A stretch of 64,000 nt of DNA from Myxococcales bacterium (lineage in GTDB: Bacteria; Myxococcota; Bradymonadia; UBA7976; UBA1532), in assembly GCA_020633515.1 (NCBI GenBank), contig JACKDM010000020.1:12206-76205 (forward strand). The letters are read 5' to 3'. Below, piece after piece: positions 40,247-49,773 of this stretch. The position numbers and the translations under genes are program-made. The notes beneath the pieces were generated by a model that was not told where the DNA came from, did no database searches, and saw nothing but the letters and a program-made list of their open reading frames with translations. The first letter of the stretch is position 1; each line of letters begins with the position of its first letter.

Positions 40247-40602
40247 TGCATCGATGTCAGGACCCCAGGACCGGGTGAGAGCGTGATGGCTCGGGATCGC
40301 TGGCATGAAACATGGGTTCGGCATGAGTCGCGGGCATGAATGACCCTCCTGGGCGACACTCGGGTCTCTGGATGGCATGGACGGATGGGTTCGAGATGGC
40401 ATGACGCGCGGGCGTCGGGTTGCGGATCGGCATGGGTGATGGGATGGCATCGTGAGGGTCGACCGGGCGGGCGATCTGCGCGGGGCGCATGGGCCGCGCG
40501 GGGCCCTTCCCCCCGGACGCGGGAGGTTCTACTCTCCCGCGCAGACCGGCAGCCCTCGCCGGTCGAACCGGGCGGCGCGCCGCCCCCACCGAGGAGGACC
40601 CG
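40247..40602. other. Intergenic region rich in GGCATG words
   Basis: 356 bp between the HELQH gene and the GST gene. No credible gene. It contains at least six copies of GGCATG or GGCATC words (near 40301, 40319, 40335, 40373, 40397, 40446), mostly as TGGCATG/TGGCATC. The last 30 bp hold the GST ribosome site (GAGGAGG). A GC-rich stretch (GCGCGGGGCCCTTCCCCCCG) lies near 40496. Confidence 0.6.
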
Positions 40603-41229
40603 ATGGCCCACGTTCAGCTCTTCGCCCCCGCCGCCAGCTCCTATGCCTGGAGCACCCGCATCGCGCTCAACGAGGCGGGCGTCGACTACGACCTCGTCCC
40701 GCGCATGCCCAACAGCGCCGAGCAGCGCGCGGTGCATCCCTTCGGCAAGGTGCCGGCGCTGCGTCATGGTGACTTCGTGCTCTACGAGACGGCCGCGATC
40801 CTCGAGTACATCGCCGAGGCGTTCGAGGGCGGCGCGGCGCTGGTGCCGAAGGACGTGCAGGAGCGGGCGCGGATGCGGCAGTGGATGGGTGTGCTGTCGT
40901 CGTATGTCTACCCGGCGGTGGTGTCGCGGGTGGTGGTGCAGCGGGTGTTCGTGCAGGCGAACGGGGGCACGGTCGACGAGGATGACATCGCGCTGGCGTG
41001 CAAGCAGGGCAACGAGCGGCTCGCGGTGCTCGACGCGGCGCTCGGGGAGCGGCAGTGGCTGGCGGGCGGGGAGCTGAGCCTCGCCGACATCCTGCTGGCG
41101 CCGGTGGTCTTCTATGCGTCGGTGGTGCCCGATGGGGCGAAGATCCTGGATGGGTTGGACAACCTGAAGGGATGGCTGGGACGGATGCAGTCGCGGCCGA
41201 GCTTCAGCTCGACGATGCCCAGGATGTGA
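40603..41229 (+). CDS. Glutathione S-transferase family protein
   Basis: A 208-residue GST: N-terminal thioredoxin-like domain with SSYAWSTRIALNEAGVDYD (the Ser/Tyr/Trp position where GSH is activated) and the cis-Pro/SNAIL-like region FGKVPALRHGDFVLYETAAI, then the all-helical C-terminal domain with the N-capping GELSLADILLAPVVFY motif. Conjugates glutathione or acts as a stress-related peroxidase; substrate unknown. GAGGAGG is 6 bases before the ATG at 40603. Confidence 0.93.
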   Translation: MAHVQLFAPAASSYAWSTRIALNEAGVDYDLVPRMPNSAEQRAVHPFGKVPALRHGDFVLYETAAILEYIAEAFEGGAALVPKDVQERARMRQWMGVLSSYVYPAVVSRVVVQRVFVQANGGTVDEDDIALACKQGNERLAVLDAALGERQWLAGGELSLADILLAPVVFYASVVPDGAKILDGLDNLKGWLGRMQSRPSFSSTMPRM

Positions 41230-41450
41230 ATTCGGCGGGCGACGGAGCGGGCTCAGCGATCGTCACTGGATCGTGGAGCCCGCGCCAGCGGGCGGAACCG
41301 ATCGCCGAGCGCAGCGCAGGCGTCCGGCCAGAGCCGGACGGGCCGTAGCGAGGAGAAGGGCGCAGCGAACGCAGTGAGCGAGCACCGCCGACGCTGCGGA
41401 GCGCCCGCCCGCAGCGGCGAAGCCGCGGAGGGCGCCGGAGTGAGCACGGC
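41230..41450. other. Structured convergent intergenic region
   Basis: 221 bp between the GST stop and the yqgE stop. It has three hairpins: 41247-41283 (8-bp stem GCGGGCTC/GAGCCCGC with an inner CGATC/GATCG), 41321-41340 (CGTCCGGC, loop CAGA, GCCGGACG) and 41414-41426 (GCGGC GAA GCCGC). No poly-U follows, so a classical terminator is not shown. Motif words GCGAACGCAGTGAGCGAGC and the repeated GCGCAGCG suggest a REP-like structured repeat or an RNA. Confidence 0.55.
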
Positions 41451-42005
41451 TTACTGAACAGTCGGAGCACCGGCGACAAGGAAGGCGGGGTCGAAGCCGA
41501 GGCTCTCGATGGTGCGGGTCCAGATCTCGTCGATCGGCCAGTCGAAGAGCTGGGCGGGGGTGGCGGGCGCGGTGAGCCAGGAGCCGGCGCTGATCTCGCC
41601 TTCGAGCTGGCCGGGGCCCCAGCCGGCGTAGCCGACGAGGAGGCGGAGGCGGCGCTCTTCGCCGCGGCACATGCGGGTGAGGGCTTCGCGGCTGCGGCTG
41701 ACGGCGACGCCGGGGCAGACGCGCATGGTCTCGTCGAAGGCCCAGCCGTCGTCGTGCAGCATCCAGAGGGATTGCGGTTCGACGGGGCCGCCGCGGCGGA
41801 GCTGGACGTCGGGGTCGCCGTGCCAGGGGAGGCCGAAGCCGGCGGCGATCTCGGCGCAGGGGTGAGGGAGGGGGTGGTTGACGACGAGGCCGAGCGCGCC
41901 GTCGGCGTCGTGCTGGATCATGACGACGACCGAGCGGTGGAAGTTGGGGTCTTCGAGCTGGGGCATCGCGATGAGGACGCCAGGGGCGGTCGAGAAGCGG
42001 GCCAT
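41451..42005 (-). CDS. YqgE/AlgH family protein
   Basis: A 184-residue UPF0301 protein (YqgE/AlgH). Signatures: [69 protein letters not shown] and SWLTAPATP. Function of the family is not settled. AlgH was reported as an alginate regulator in Pseudomonas. The start ATG at 42005 follows GAGGTGAAG and lies 2 bp after the stop of the HD-GYP-like gene, so it is the third gene of the HEAT/HD-GYP-like operon. Confidence 0.92.
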   Translation of the reverse strand: MARFSTAPGVLIAMPQLEDPNFHRSVVVMIQHDADGALGLVVNHPLPHPCAEIAAGFGLPWHGDPDVQLRRGGPVEPQSLWMLHDDGWAFDETMRVCPGVAVSRSREALTRMCRGEERRLRLLVGYAGWGPGQLEGEISAGSWLTAPATPAQLFDWPIDEIWTRTIESLGFDPAFLVAGAPTVQ

Positions 42006-42007
42006 CT

Positions 42008-43483
42008 TCACCTCAACCCGAGCTGCGCGACGACGGTCGACGGGCGGCGGACGAGCGCGCGCACGATGAGGTCGCGGTGCGCGTCGGGGGCGAGCGTGCG
42101 GCGGATGGTCCACTCGCCGGCTTCGCCTTCGTCGCCGAGGCGGACGCGGGCGCGGCGCTCGGGGATGACCTTGCCCTGGGCGTCGCGGAGGCGTTCGAGC
42201 CAGACGCCGCCCTGCTGGGTGACCGGGGCGGGGGTCTTGCGGTAGAGGTGGCGGCCGCGGAGGTGGTCGATGTCGGCGACGACGGCGAGGTCGCCGTTGT
42301 GGAGCTCGACGACGGTGCCGACGGGGAAGAGGCCGACGACGGCGACGAAGACGCGGGCCATGGCGGGGTCGATGTGGGGCGGTGGGTGGTGGGCGAGCGC
42401 GAGCGCGACCTCGAGCGGTGAGGCGGGCGGGTGCTCGGCGTCGCCGCGGATCCGGCCGAGGTAGTGTTCGATGAGCGCGACGAGCTGGCTGGTGGGGCGG
42501 GGGCGGGGCGCGGCGACGAGGTAGGGCGGGCCCTGGCCGTCGGGGCCGAGGCGGGCTTCGACGGCGGCGACGACGCGGCGGGCGAGGAGCGGGGTGAAGC
42601 GGCCGCCGTCGTCGAGCTGGCGGACGGCGGCGACGGCGGCGGCTTCGGCGGCGGTGAAGAGGTCGGGGTCGGGGTTGGCGTAGGCTTCGCCGACGCGGCC
42701 GAGGAGCGCGGCGGTGGCGAGATCGGCGCAGGCGATGGCGGAGAGGCCGAGGCCGCGGCCGAAGCCGGCGGCGATGACGGCGGCGTCGACGGCGGCGTGG
42801 GCGGCGCTGCGCTGGCGGGCGAGGAGCGGGAGGGCGAAGAGGAGGTCCTGTTCGACGGCGCAGGCGTCGACGAGCTCCTGCGCGACGCGGCGGGCGGCCT
42901 TGATCTCGACGGGGGTGCGGCGGAGGAGGTCGCCGATGCCGGCGACGGCCTTGGCGTAGTGCCACAGCGCCGCGACGCCGCGCACGCCCTGGCCGACGCC
43001 TTCGAGGCGCAGCGGGCGGGGGGCGACCTTGATGTCTTCGATGCCGTCTTCGGTGAGCTTCGCGACGAGCGCGGCCATCTGGTCCTGCGCGTCGGCGGGC
43101 GGGCGGTAGCGGGCGAAGAGGTAGAAGAAGCGGCGCAGCTCGGCATCGTCGGGCTTCTTGGTGAAGATGAAGCCGCCGGCTTCGCGGCGGGCGAGCTGCT
43201 GTTCGAGCTCCTGCGCTTGATCCTGGGTGCTGCGGTCGAGCCAGAGCGCGTGGCTGTTGATCTGGGCGACGCCCTCGTGCACGACGAAGGTGATGGTCTG
43301 GCGCTCGATCTTGATGAGCGGGTCGAGCGCTTCGACGAGCTTTTCGGCGGGGCGGATCCAGGCTTCGTTGTTGAGCTCGTGCACCTCGCCGGTCTTCATG
43401 AGCGAGAAGGCATAGAGGAGCAGGTTCTTGCCGGCCGCCTGGATGCGGTCGTGGGTGTCTTCCTGACCGAGCGGGGCGGCCAC
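42008..43483 (-). CDS. Degenerate HD-GYP-like protein
   Basis: A 491-residue protein. The C-terminal portion matches the tail of myxobacterial HD-GYP proteins ([52 protein letters not shown]), but the catalytic HD...HDxGK...HHE/GYP residues are not visible. The N-terminal part ([48 protein letters not shown]) resembles the HEAT-protein's N-terminal region. So it is probably a catalytically dead binding or scaffold protein and not a c-di-GMP phosphodiesterase. GTG start at 43483, one base after the upstream TGA; a GGAGGAC site overlaps the upstream stop. In an operon with the HEAT scaffold and yqgE. Confidence 0.72.
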   Translation of the reverse strand: MAAPLGQEDTHDRIQAAGKNLLLYAFSLMKTGEVHELNNEAWIRPAEKLVEALDPLIKIERQTITFVVHEGVAQINSHALWLDRSTQDQAQELEQQLARREAGGFIFTKKPDDAELRRFFYLFARYRPPADAQDQMAALVAKLTEDGIEDIKVAPRPLRLEGVGQGVRGVAALWHYAKAVAGIGDLLRRTPVEIKAARRVAQELVDACAVEQDLLFALPLLARQRSAAHAAVDAAVIAAGFGRGLGLSAIACADLATAALLGRVGEAYANPDPDLFTAAEAAAVAAVRQLDDGGRFTPLLARRVVAAVEARLGPDGQGPPYLVAAPRPRPTSQLVALIEHYLGRIRGDAEHPPASPLEVALALAHHPPPHIDPAMARVFVAVVGLFPVGTVVELHNGDLAVVADIDHLRGRHLYRKTPAPVTQQGGVWLERLRDAQGKVIPERRARVRLGDEGEAGEWTIRRTLAPDAHRDLIVRALVRRPSTVVAQLGLR

Positions 43484-43484
43484 C

Positions 43485-46400
43485 TCAGTCCTCCTCGGGG
43501 TCGAAGGCGAGGAAGTCGCGGAGGAGATCCTCGACGTCGCTGGCCTTGCCGGGCGCGGCGGGGTCGTCGGCGGGCGGCGCCGCGGGGGGCGCGGGCGGCG
43601 GGCGGCGGGGGCGGGGGGAGCGGCGCGGTGGGCGGGCGGATCGGCGCGGCGGTCTCGCTCGCGGCGGCGGCGGCGCGCGGGCGCTCGCGGCGGCGGCGGG
43701 GCGGATCGGCGGGCGGTCGGCGGGCGGGGCGCGGGCGCGGGCGGCGGGCGGACCGGCGGGCGGGCGCCGGGCGCGGGCGGGGGACGGACCGGCGCGGAGG
43801 GCGCGGCGCATCCCGGCGCGGCGGCGGGCGGACGGGCGGCGCGGGCGAGCGGAGCGCGGCCGATGTCGGCCGCGCGGGCATCGGAGGCGGCGCTCGGCAG
43901 CGCGGGCTCGGCGGCGCGGGCGGCGCGCTGGCGGCGGCGTCGGCGGCGCGGCGGCGCGGGCGACGACGCGCGGATCGCCGGCTCGGCGGGGCCGCCGGCG
44001 CCGAGGGCACCGCGCGCCAGAAGCCGACCTCGTCGCCGCTCTCGGGCGAATCGATCGTCTCGTCGTCGGCCGCCGGCAGCACGAAGAGGCGCTCGTCGGG
44101 GCGCCGCGAGGGCGTCTCCGTGCGCCAGGGCGAGCCCGGGCGCACGTCGAACGCCGCGGCGGGCTCGGGCTCGACGGGCTCGGCGGCGAACGGCGGGTCG
44201 GTGTCGATCGGGGGCGCGGCGTCGAGCGCGCGCTCCATCGACTCGGCGCCGACGTCGATCGTCTCGTCGAGCGAGCGCGCTCGTCGGCGACCTCCATCGA
44301 GAGGAAGTCCTTGAGCAGCGCCTCGACGCTCTCCTGCCCGTCGGCCTCGGTCGAGGGCGGGACCATGGTCGGCTCGGGGCCGAGCTCGCTCTGGTCGGCG
44401 CCGCGGTCGGGGGCGTGGGGCTTGAGCTCGTGGTGGGTGGGCGCGTCGAAGTCGAGCAGGCGGCGCATCGCGTCGCGGGTCTCGGGCGAGGCGGGCGGGA
44501 CGCCGGCGGGGAGGCCGCCGCCGAAGCGGGGGCCGAGGTCGGCGGCGGGGTCGTCGCCGTCGCGGCCGGCGTCGCGGGCGTCGAGCGCGGCGTCGTCGGC
44601 GAGCGGCGGGCGGGGGCGCGCGGGCGCGTCGTCGCCGTCGATCGGCGCCGGGCCGTCGGAGTCGGCGCCGAGGTAGCTGCGCAGGATGTCTTCGAGCCCG
44701 GCCTCGGGCTGGTGGCTGTAGTCGACCGCGGTCGGGACGGGGCGCTTCTCGACGACGCGGACGGGCACCGGCGGCCGGGTGGGGCGGCGGGTCGGGGCGG
44801 TCTCGGGCGGGCCGACGAGCGCGGCGTCGAGGATCTCGATGCGCCAGCCGCCGCCTTCGAGGGGCCGTCGACGTCGAGGCGGACGACGTCGGTGGCGAGG
44901 AAGCGCTCGCCGGGGCGCAGGAGCGGGCGGTCGCCGAGCACGAGCGGCGGGGGGTCGGCGGCCTTCGGCGCGGCGGGGGCGCTCGGGCGCGCGGGGCTCG
45001 GCGGCGCGGGGCTCGGCGGGCTTCGAGGGGGCGGTGGCGGGCGCGCGCGCCGGGCGGGCCTCGCGGGGCGCTTCGGGCGCGGCGACGGCGAGCGCGGCGG
45101 GTTCGAAGAGCAGCCGGCTCCCCATCTTGTCGCGGCCGACCTCGACGGCTTCGAGCGGCGCCGCCCGCGAGGGCGCGATGTCGGCCGGCGCCTCGCCCGC
45201 CGCCTCGCCGCGCGCCGCGAGGCGGAGCACGACGTCGCAGTGCGCCGCGAGGCTGAGGTCGGCGCGGGCGTGCACCTTGCGGATGAGCGCGAGCGCCTCG
45301 CGGCTGCCGAGGATGCCGAGCCCGGAGACGGCGCCGCGGCGGGTCGGGGTGTCGATGAGCGCCTGGCTGCCGCGCTTGAAGAAGCGGCTGAGCAGGTCGC
45401 CGCCGCCCTCGTCGTCGAGGCCGAGCGCGTGTTCGAAGACGTCGACGAAGCGGGCGCCGCCGAGGCGGGCGAGGGCTTCGAAGTAGAGGCGCTGCTCGTC
45501 CTCGTCGAAGCCGGGGAAGATGTCGGCGCGGATCGTCGAGGCGAGGTAGGGCGAGACCGATCGGTCGCCGGCGGCGAGGAAGCGGGTGACGACGGCGCGG
45601 CGCACGACGGGCGCGGGGTCCTTGAGGAACGGCAGCAGCGACTCCCGCACCGCGAGGTCGTAGGCGCCGGCGAGCCCTTCGGCCGCCGCCGCCCGCACCT
45701 CGGGCGAGGGGTGCTTCATCGTCTCCATCAACAGCGGCCGGGCCTGCTCGCTGAGGTCGCTGCCGACGATGACCTCGATGACCTCGAGCACGACGCCGGG
45801 GTTGGGGTCGCGCAGCCGCTCGGCCCAGGGGTCGAGCGACTCGGTGCCCTGGCGGCGGAGCAGGTCCTTGAGGAAGGCGACGCCGGCGGGGTTGTGGCAG
45901 GCGTCGATGAGCTCGAGCAGGTCGGGCGCGGCGAGCGCGCGCGCGGTCGCGAAGTGCCAGCGGGCCCAGGCGGTGAAGTCGGTGTTCTCGGGGTCCTGGT
46001 GGTGGGCGACCTGCTCGACGAGCGCGCGGCCGGCGATGGCGTGCTTCATCGCGGCGAGGCGCGCGGCGACGGGCGGCGGGAAGCGGTCGGCGGCCTCGAC
46101 GAGCGCGCGCAGGCTGCGCACGGCGTCGGCGAAGGCGGGCCACGCGCGGTGTTCGAGCCAGGCGGCGAGCACGCGCACGATGACCGTGGCGAGGTCGTCG
46201 TCGGCGAGCGGCGAGGGGTCCTTGACCATCAGCCGCGCGAGGAGCTCGACGACGCGCTCGGTGGGCGGGCCGAGCTCGGCGTCGCGGGCGAGCGCGGCGA
46301 TGACGGCGGGCGCGGCCTCGGCCATGGCGTGGCGCAGCTTGCGCTGCTCGAGGTCGGCGCCGTCGACGCGCGCGCCGCTGTCGACCGCGACCCGCTCGCG

Positions 46401-46955
46401 GGGGTGCTCGTCGCCGGGGTCTTCTTCGGGCAGGCCGACGAGGCCGGGCATCAGGTCGTCGATGACGGCCCGAAACGCCGAGACGAAGCGCTCCTCCGAC
46501 ATGAAGATGCGCTCGGTGAAGCCATCGATGGCGAGGTAGGCGATGTTGGGCAGCGACTCGCGCCACAGCGTGCTGACGAAGTCCTCGTCGATCTGGTCGG
46601 CGCTGCGGTTCTCGGCGAAGGCGACGACGAAGGCGTGCACCTCGTCGGCGGTGAGGCCGGGCTTGAAGGTCAGCCGGCGCAGGCCCTGGCGGAAGATGTC
46701 GAACGCGAGGTTCTGCGTGCGGGCTTCGCTCTTGAAGACCTCGGCCTCGCCGAGGCTGATGCGGTTGGTCGAGATGGTCAGCTCGATCTCGCCGGCCTGC
46801 CCGGTGGCCTCTTGCAGGCGGGTGGCGATGTCGGCGACGGCGGCCTGGAAGCCGGGCGGGTCGGTGTCGACGAGGGGCGCGGCGTCGCGGATGCGCTTGA
46901 GCACCTCGCGCATCCGCTTGAGCGTGCCCTCCTCGTCGCCGGGGCGTGCCGTCAA
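43485..46955 (-). CDS. HEAT-repeat scaffold with Pro/Ala-rich tail, several frame changes
   Basis: About 1157 codons. TTG start at 46955 with GGAGGT spaced 6 bases. N-terminal ~650 residues: an initial domain (IELTISTNRISLGEAEVF, RQGLRRLTFKPGLTADEVHA) and HEAT-like repeats (PSPEVRAAAAEGLAGA, DPAPVVRRAVVTRFLAAG, GILGSREALALIRKV). The C-terminal 500 residues are a low-complexity tail with three copies of a short motif: GLEDILRSYLGADSD, SVEALLKDFLSM and DVEDLLRDFLAFDPEED (end). One inner block, VLGDRPLLRPGERFLATDVV, is only readable in a shifted frame (44880-44990). Further shifts occur near 44280, 43990 and 43620, in C/G runs; they are net zero. Likely a multi-partner scaffold with the HD-GYP-like protein. 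Confidence 0.65.
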   Translation of the reverse strand: MTARPGDEEGTLKRMREVLKRIRDAAPLVDTDPPGFQAAVADIATRLQEATGQAGEIELTISTNRISLGEAEVFKSEARTQNLAFDIFRQGLRRLTFKPGLTADEVHAFVVAFAENRSADQIDEDFVSTLWRESLPNIAYLAIDGFTERIFMSEERFVSAFRAVIDDLMPGLVGLPEEDPGDEHPRERVAVDSGARVDGADLEQRKLRHAMAEAAPAVIAALARDAELGPPTERVVELLARLMVKDPSPLADDDLATVIVRVLAAWLEHRAWPAFADAVRSLRALVEAADRFPPPVAARLAAMKHAIAGRALVEQVAHHQDPENTDFTAWARWHFATARALAAPDLLELIDACHNPAGVAFLKDLLRRQGTESLDPWAERLRDPNPGVVLEVIEVIVGSDLSEQARPLLMETMKHPSPEVRAAAAEGLAGAYDLAVRESLLPFLKDPAPVVRRAVVTRFLAAGDRSVSPYLASTIRADIFPGFDEDEQRLYFEALARLGGARFVDVFEHALGLDDEGGGDLLSRFFKRGSQALIDTPTRRGAVSGLGILGSREALALIRKVHARADLSLAAHCDVVLRLAARGEAAGEAPADIAPSRAAPLEAVEVGRDKMGSRLLFEPAALAVAAPEAPREARPARAPATAPSKPAEPRAAEPRAPERPRRAEGRRPPAARARRPPAPAPRRALPRHRRRPPRRRRPLEGGGWRIEILDAALVGPPETAPTRRPTRPPVPVRVVEKRPVPTAVDYSHQPEAGLEDILRSYLGADSDGPAPIDGDDAPARPRPPLADDAALDARDAGRDGDDPAADLGPRFGGGLPAGVPPASPETRDAMRRLLDFDAPTHHELKPHAPDRGADQSELGPEPTMVPPSTEADGQESVEALLKDFLSMEVADERARSTRRSTSAPSRWSARSTPRPRSTPTRRSPPSPSSPSPPRRSTCARARPGARRRPRGAPTSASSCCRRPTTRRSIRPRAATRSASGARCPRRRRPRRAGDPRVVARAAAPPTPPPARRPRRRARAAERRLRCPRGRHRPRSARPRRPSARRRAGMRRALRAGPSPARARRPPAGPPAARARAPPADRPPIRPAAAASARAPPPPRARPPRRSARPPRRSPRPRRPPPAPPAAPPADDPAAPGKASDVEDLLRDFLAFDPEED

Positions 46956-46983
46956 AACGTGACCTCCGCGTTCTCGACCGAGC

Positions 46984-47466
46984 CTATATCGAACCCGCGG
47001 CGGGGACAATCACGGCGGCGGATCCGCCACAGAGCGGCGCGAGCTCGACCTCGGTGAACGCGGGGGCGTCGACGGTGACGGTCGCCTCGACGGGCGCGCA
47101 GCCGGGCGCGAGGCGGTCGTCGGCGGCGAGCGGGGTGACGACGAGGCGGTGCTCGCCGGAGCGCACGGCGAAGAGGGCGTAGGCGTCGCGGCGGTCGTCG
47201 GTGGGGTGGGCGGCGACGGGCTCGACGCGGCGGACCTCGACCTCTTCGAGCGCGCCCGCGTCGCCGTCGACGGCGGAGTAGAGCGCGATCCGGGCGGCGA
47301 CGACGTCGGCGGGGAGGGTGACGCGGGCGCGCACGGTGGCGAGCGCGCGCAGGGCGTGGGTCTCGTCGGGGAGGCCGCAGGCGGAGATCAGCGCGGCGGG
47401 GGTCAGGGTGAGGGCGGGGGCGAGCGCGAAGGGCAGGGCGGCGAGCAGCGAGCGGCAGCGGGGCAT
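46984..47466 (-). CDS. Lipoprotein of unknown function
   Basis: A 160-residue predicted lipoprotein: signal with lipobox LISAC (about residue 30), then a beta-sandwich-like domain (ALATVRARVTLPADVVAARI, VEATVTVDAPAFTEVELAPL). AGGAGGTCGCC immediately upstream of the ATG at 47466. It ends 28 bp before the TTG start of the HEAT gene, so it may be the first gene of that operon. No family recognised; the fold pattern is CNA/fibronectin-like. Confidence 0.7.
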   Translation of the reverse strand: MPRCRSLLAALPFALAPALTLTPAALISACGLPDETHALRALATVRARVTLPADVVAARIALYSAVDGDAGALEEVEVRRVEPVAAHPTDDRRDAYALFAVRSGEHRLVVTPLAADDRLAPGCAPVEATVTVDAPAFTEVELAPLCGGSAAVIVPAAGSI

Positions 47467-47592
47467 GGCGACCTCCTCGGGAGGCGGTGGCGAGGGCCGC
47501 CGGGCTGGCGGCCACCCTGACCGACAATGCCGGGCGGCGGCGGTTCGATTCCTCTTGTCATGACGGCGTTTGGCCTTCTCGCGACCGCCGGG

Positions 47593-49678
47593 TCAGTCGA
47601 AGAGGCGCACCCGCCCGCCGCCGGTGCGCGCGAGGTAGTCGGCGAGCGCCGCTTCGAGGTCGAACGCCATGACCTCGCCGTGCAGGTTCTCCGCCGGGTG
47701 GCTCAGGTCGTCGAGCGACCAGAGCTGGCGCACGTTGTGGACCTGGTCGAGCACGAGGATGTGCCGCCCGTCGAGCACGCCGACCTGGTCGTAGACGGCG
47801 CGGCCGTGGCGGTCGAAGCGCCAGGTGTCGGTCGTCAGGATCCGCGCGGGCACCTCGCCCCGCGCCGCGGCGCGGAGGTCGACGCCGGGCATCCACGTCG
47901 GCGCGGGGGTCCCGGTCAGCGCGAGCACCGTCGGCGCGACGTCGACGAGCCCCACCACCGCCTCGCTCGCCCCCGGCGCGAGCCCCGGCGCCCGCAGCAG
48001 CAGCGGCACCCGCACCAGCGAGGGGTGCAGCTCGATCCCGTGCAGCCGCCGCCGCTCGAGCAGCAGCTCGCCGTGGTCGCTGGTCACGATCACCGCGAGC
48101 GGCTCGTCGACGTTGTCGAGCACCCGCAGCAGCCGGCCCACCTGCGCGTCGGCGTAGGCGATCTCGTGGTCGTAGCCCTCGGCGACGCCCTCGCCATACC
48201 AGGGCGCGCCTTCGCGGCGCGTGCTCGGGTCGTGCGGGCCGAAGTAGTGGACCCACATGAAGAATCGGCGGTCGGCCGGCCGCTCGCGCAGCGCCGCCAG
48301 CGCCAGATCGGTCGTGCCGGCGTCGTGGCGGCGATCGGGGGGGAGCGCGTCGACGGTGCGGAAGTCGGCGAAGCCGCGGTCGGTCCCCATCTCCTCGGAG
48401 AGGAAGCGCGAGTAGCCGTCGTCGACGACCGCGATGGTGTGCATGCCGCGCCGCGCGAGCTGCTCGGGCAGCGGCGGGCGCGGGTCGTCGATCGGCAGCC
48501 CGAACATCAGCCGCAGCCGCTCGCCGGGCGCGAGCTCGGCGTGGCGCCAGTCGCGCAGCAGCCGGAAGCGGTTGGTCTCGGCGAGGCGGGTCCAGCGCAG
48601 CGCGCGCGGGGGGAGGCCGCGGAGGAGGCTGCTGATCGCGAGCGAGGTCCAGGCGCCGGGGGTGTAGGCGCGGTCGAAGCGCACCGCGCCGCGGGCGAAG
48701 GCGTCGAGGCGGGGCGTGGTCGCGCGGGTGTGGCCGTAGAGCCCCATGCGGTCGGGGCGCAGGGTGTCGATCGTGATGAGCACCACGCTGAGCGGCGCCG
48801 GGCGCGTGGGCGCCGGGGGCAGCGCCGCGGGCCAGGGATCGGCGGGCGCGGCGGCGACGACCGGCGGGGGCGGGTGACGGATCACCTCGCCGTCGAGCGG
48901 CGCCTCGTCCCCGCCGCCGAGCAGGTTCGACGCGCCGTCGCCGTCGACGTCGGTGAGGCCCCGCAGCGCGTCGAGCGCGAGCGCGCCGAGCGGCGCCGCG
49001 CGCACCGCGGCGAGGGTGCGATCGGCGCCGTGATGCAGCGCGACGAAGGGCGCGGCGGCGGCGAACGCGGCGACGAGCGCGAGCCCGCGGCGGAGGCGGG
49101 GACCCGGCGGCGGGAGCGCGAGCCAGCCTGCGGCGATGACGCCGCCGAGCGCGGCGAGGCCGAGCGCGGCGTGGGCCTCGGGGTAGGTGCCGACGAAGAG
49201 GTGCCGGTCGACGAGCGCGAGCGCGGCGGCGACGAGCGCGAGCGCGGCGCGGCGAGGCGGGGCGGGCGCCGGCGAGCCTGCGCGCGGGCGATCGGGCGCG
49301 GGCTGGAGCGCGGCGAGCACGGCGGCGAGCGCGAGGCGCGCGCCGAGCCTGGCGCCGATCGCGGCGAAGGCGAGCCTGGCGCGGGGGGCCGTCGAGGCGG
49401 GCGAGCGCGCCGAGCGCGTCGACGAGCCAGACCGCGCCGGCGAGCCCGATCACGACGTAGAGCGCCCGCCCGGCCAGCCGCGGGAGCCGCCCGGCGAGCG
49501 CCGCGGCGAGCGCCCAGGCGAGCGCGACCAGCCCGCCGAGCCCGACGCCGAGCCCCGCGGAGACGGCGACGGCGCCGAGCCGGCCGCCAGCGAGCGCGAC
49601 GTCGAGCGCGGTGAGGGCGGCGCCGACGACGACGCCGATGGCCCAGCGGGGCGGGGGGGTGAGGGATCTCGGGGGCAC
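47593..49678 (-). CDS. Membrane sulfatase-superfamily protein (alkaline phosphatase fold)
   Basis: About 695 residues with one frame change at a C6 run near 49390. N-terminal ~190 residues hold several membrane helices (RWAIGVVVGAALTALDVALA, LYVVIGLAGAVWLVDAL, LALVAAFAAAAPFVALH). Then a sulfatase-type domain: metal site VVLITIDTLRPDRMGLYGH, TPGAWTSLAISSLLRG where sulfatases have CxPxR, MWVHYFGPHDPS, VIVTSDHGELLLE and a C-terminal CTD. The formylglycine motif is absent; a Thr in GAWTS takes its place, as in LTA-synthase/phosphoethanolamine-transferase relatives. So sulfatase activity is unlikely. The frame starts at GTG 49678; a shift in a C7 run near 49640 would allow ATG at 49706. Confidence 0.7.
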
Positions 49679-49773
49679 GCGGCTCCAGGGGGGCAGGGGC
49701 CGCCATGGTGACGCGGTGAACGCCCGGTGACAAGCGCAGGGCGCGGGGAGGGCGCGCGGGTCGCCCGCCGTCG

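Noticed and set aside
41321..41340. Intrinsic terminator for yqgE or GST
   Set aside because: Good 8-bp hairpin but no T tract on either side; listed as structured region only.
42008..43483. Active c-di-GMP phosphodiesterase
   Set aside because: Only the tail of an HD-GYP protein is recognisable; HD/GYP residues were not found, so I annotate it as degenerate.
43863..47057. Long plus-strand frame opposite the HEAT scaffold
   Set aside because: Gly/Glu/Arg low-complexity shadow. The minus-strand gene has a good ribosome site and HEAT signature.
47593..49678. Arylsulfatase assignment
   Set aside because: No CxPxR or SxPxR motif at the nucleophile position; annotated only as sulfatase superfamily.
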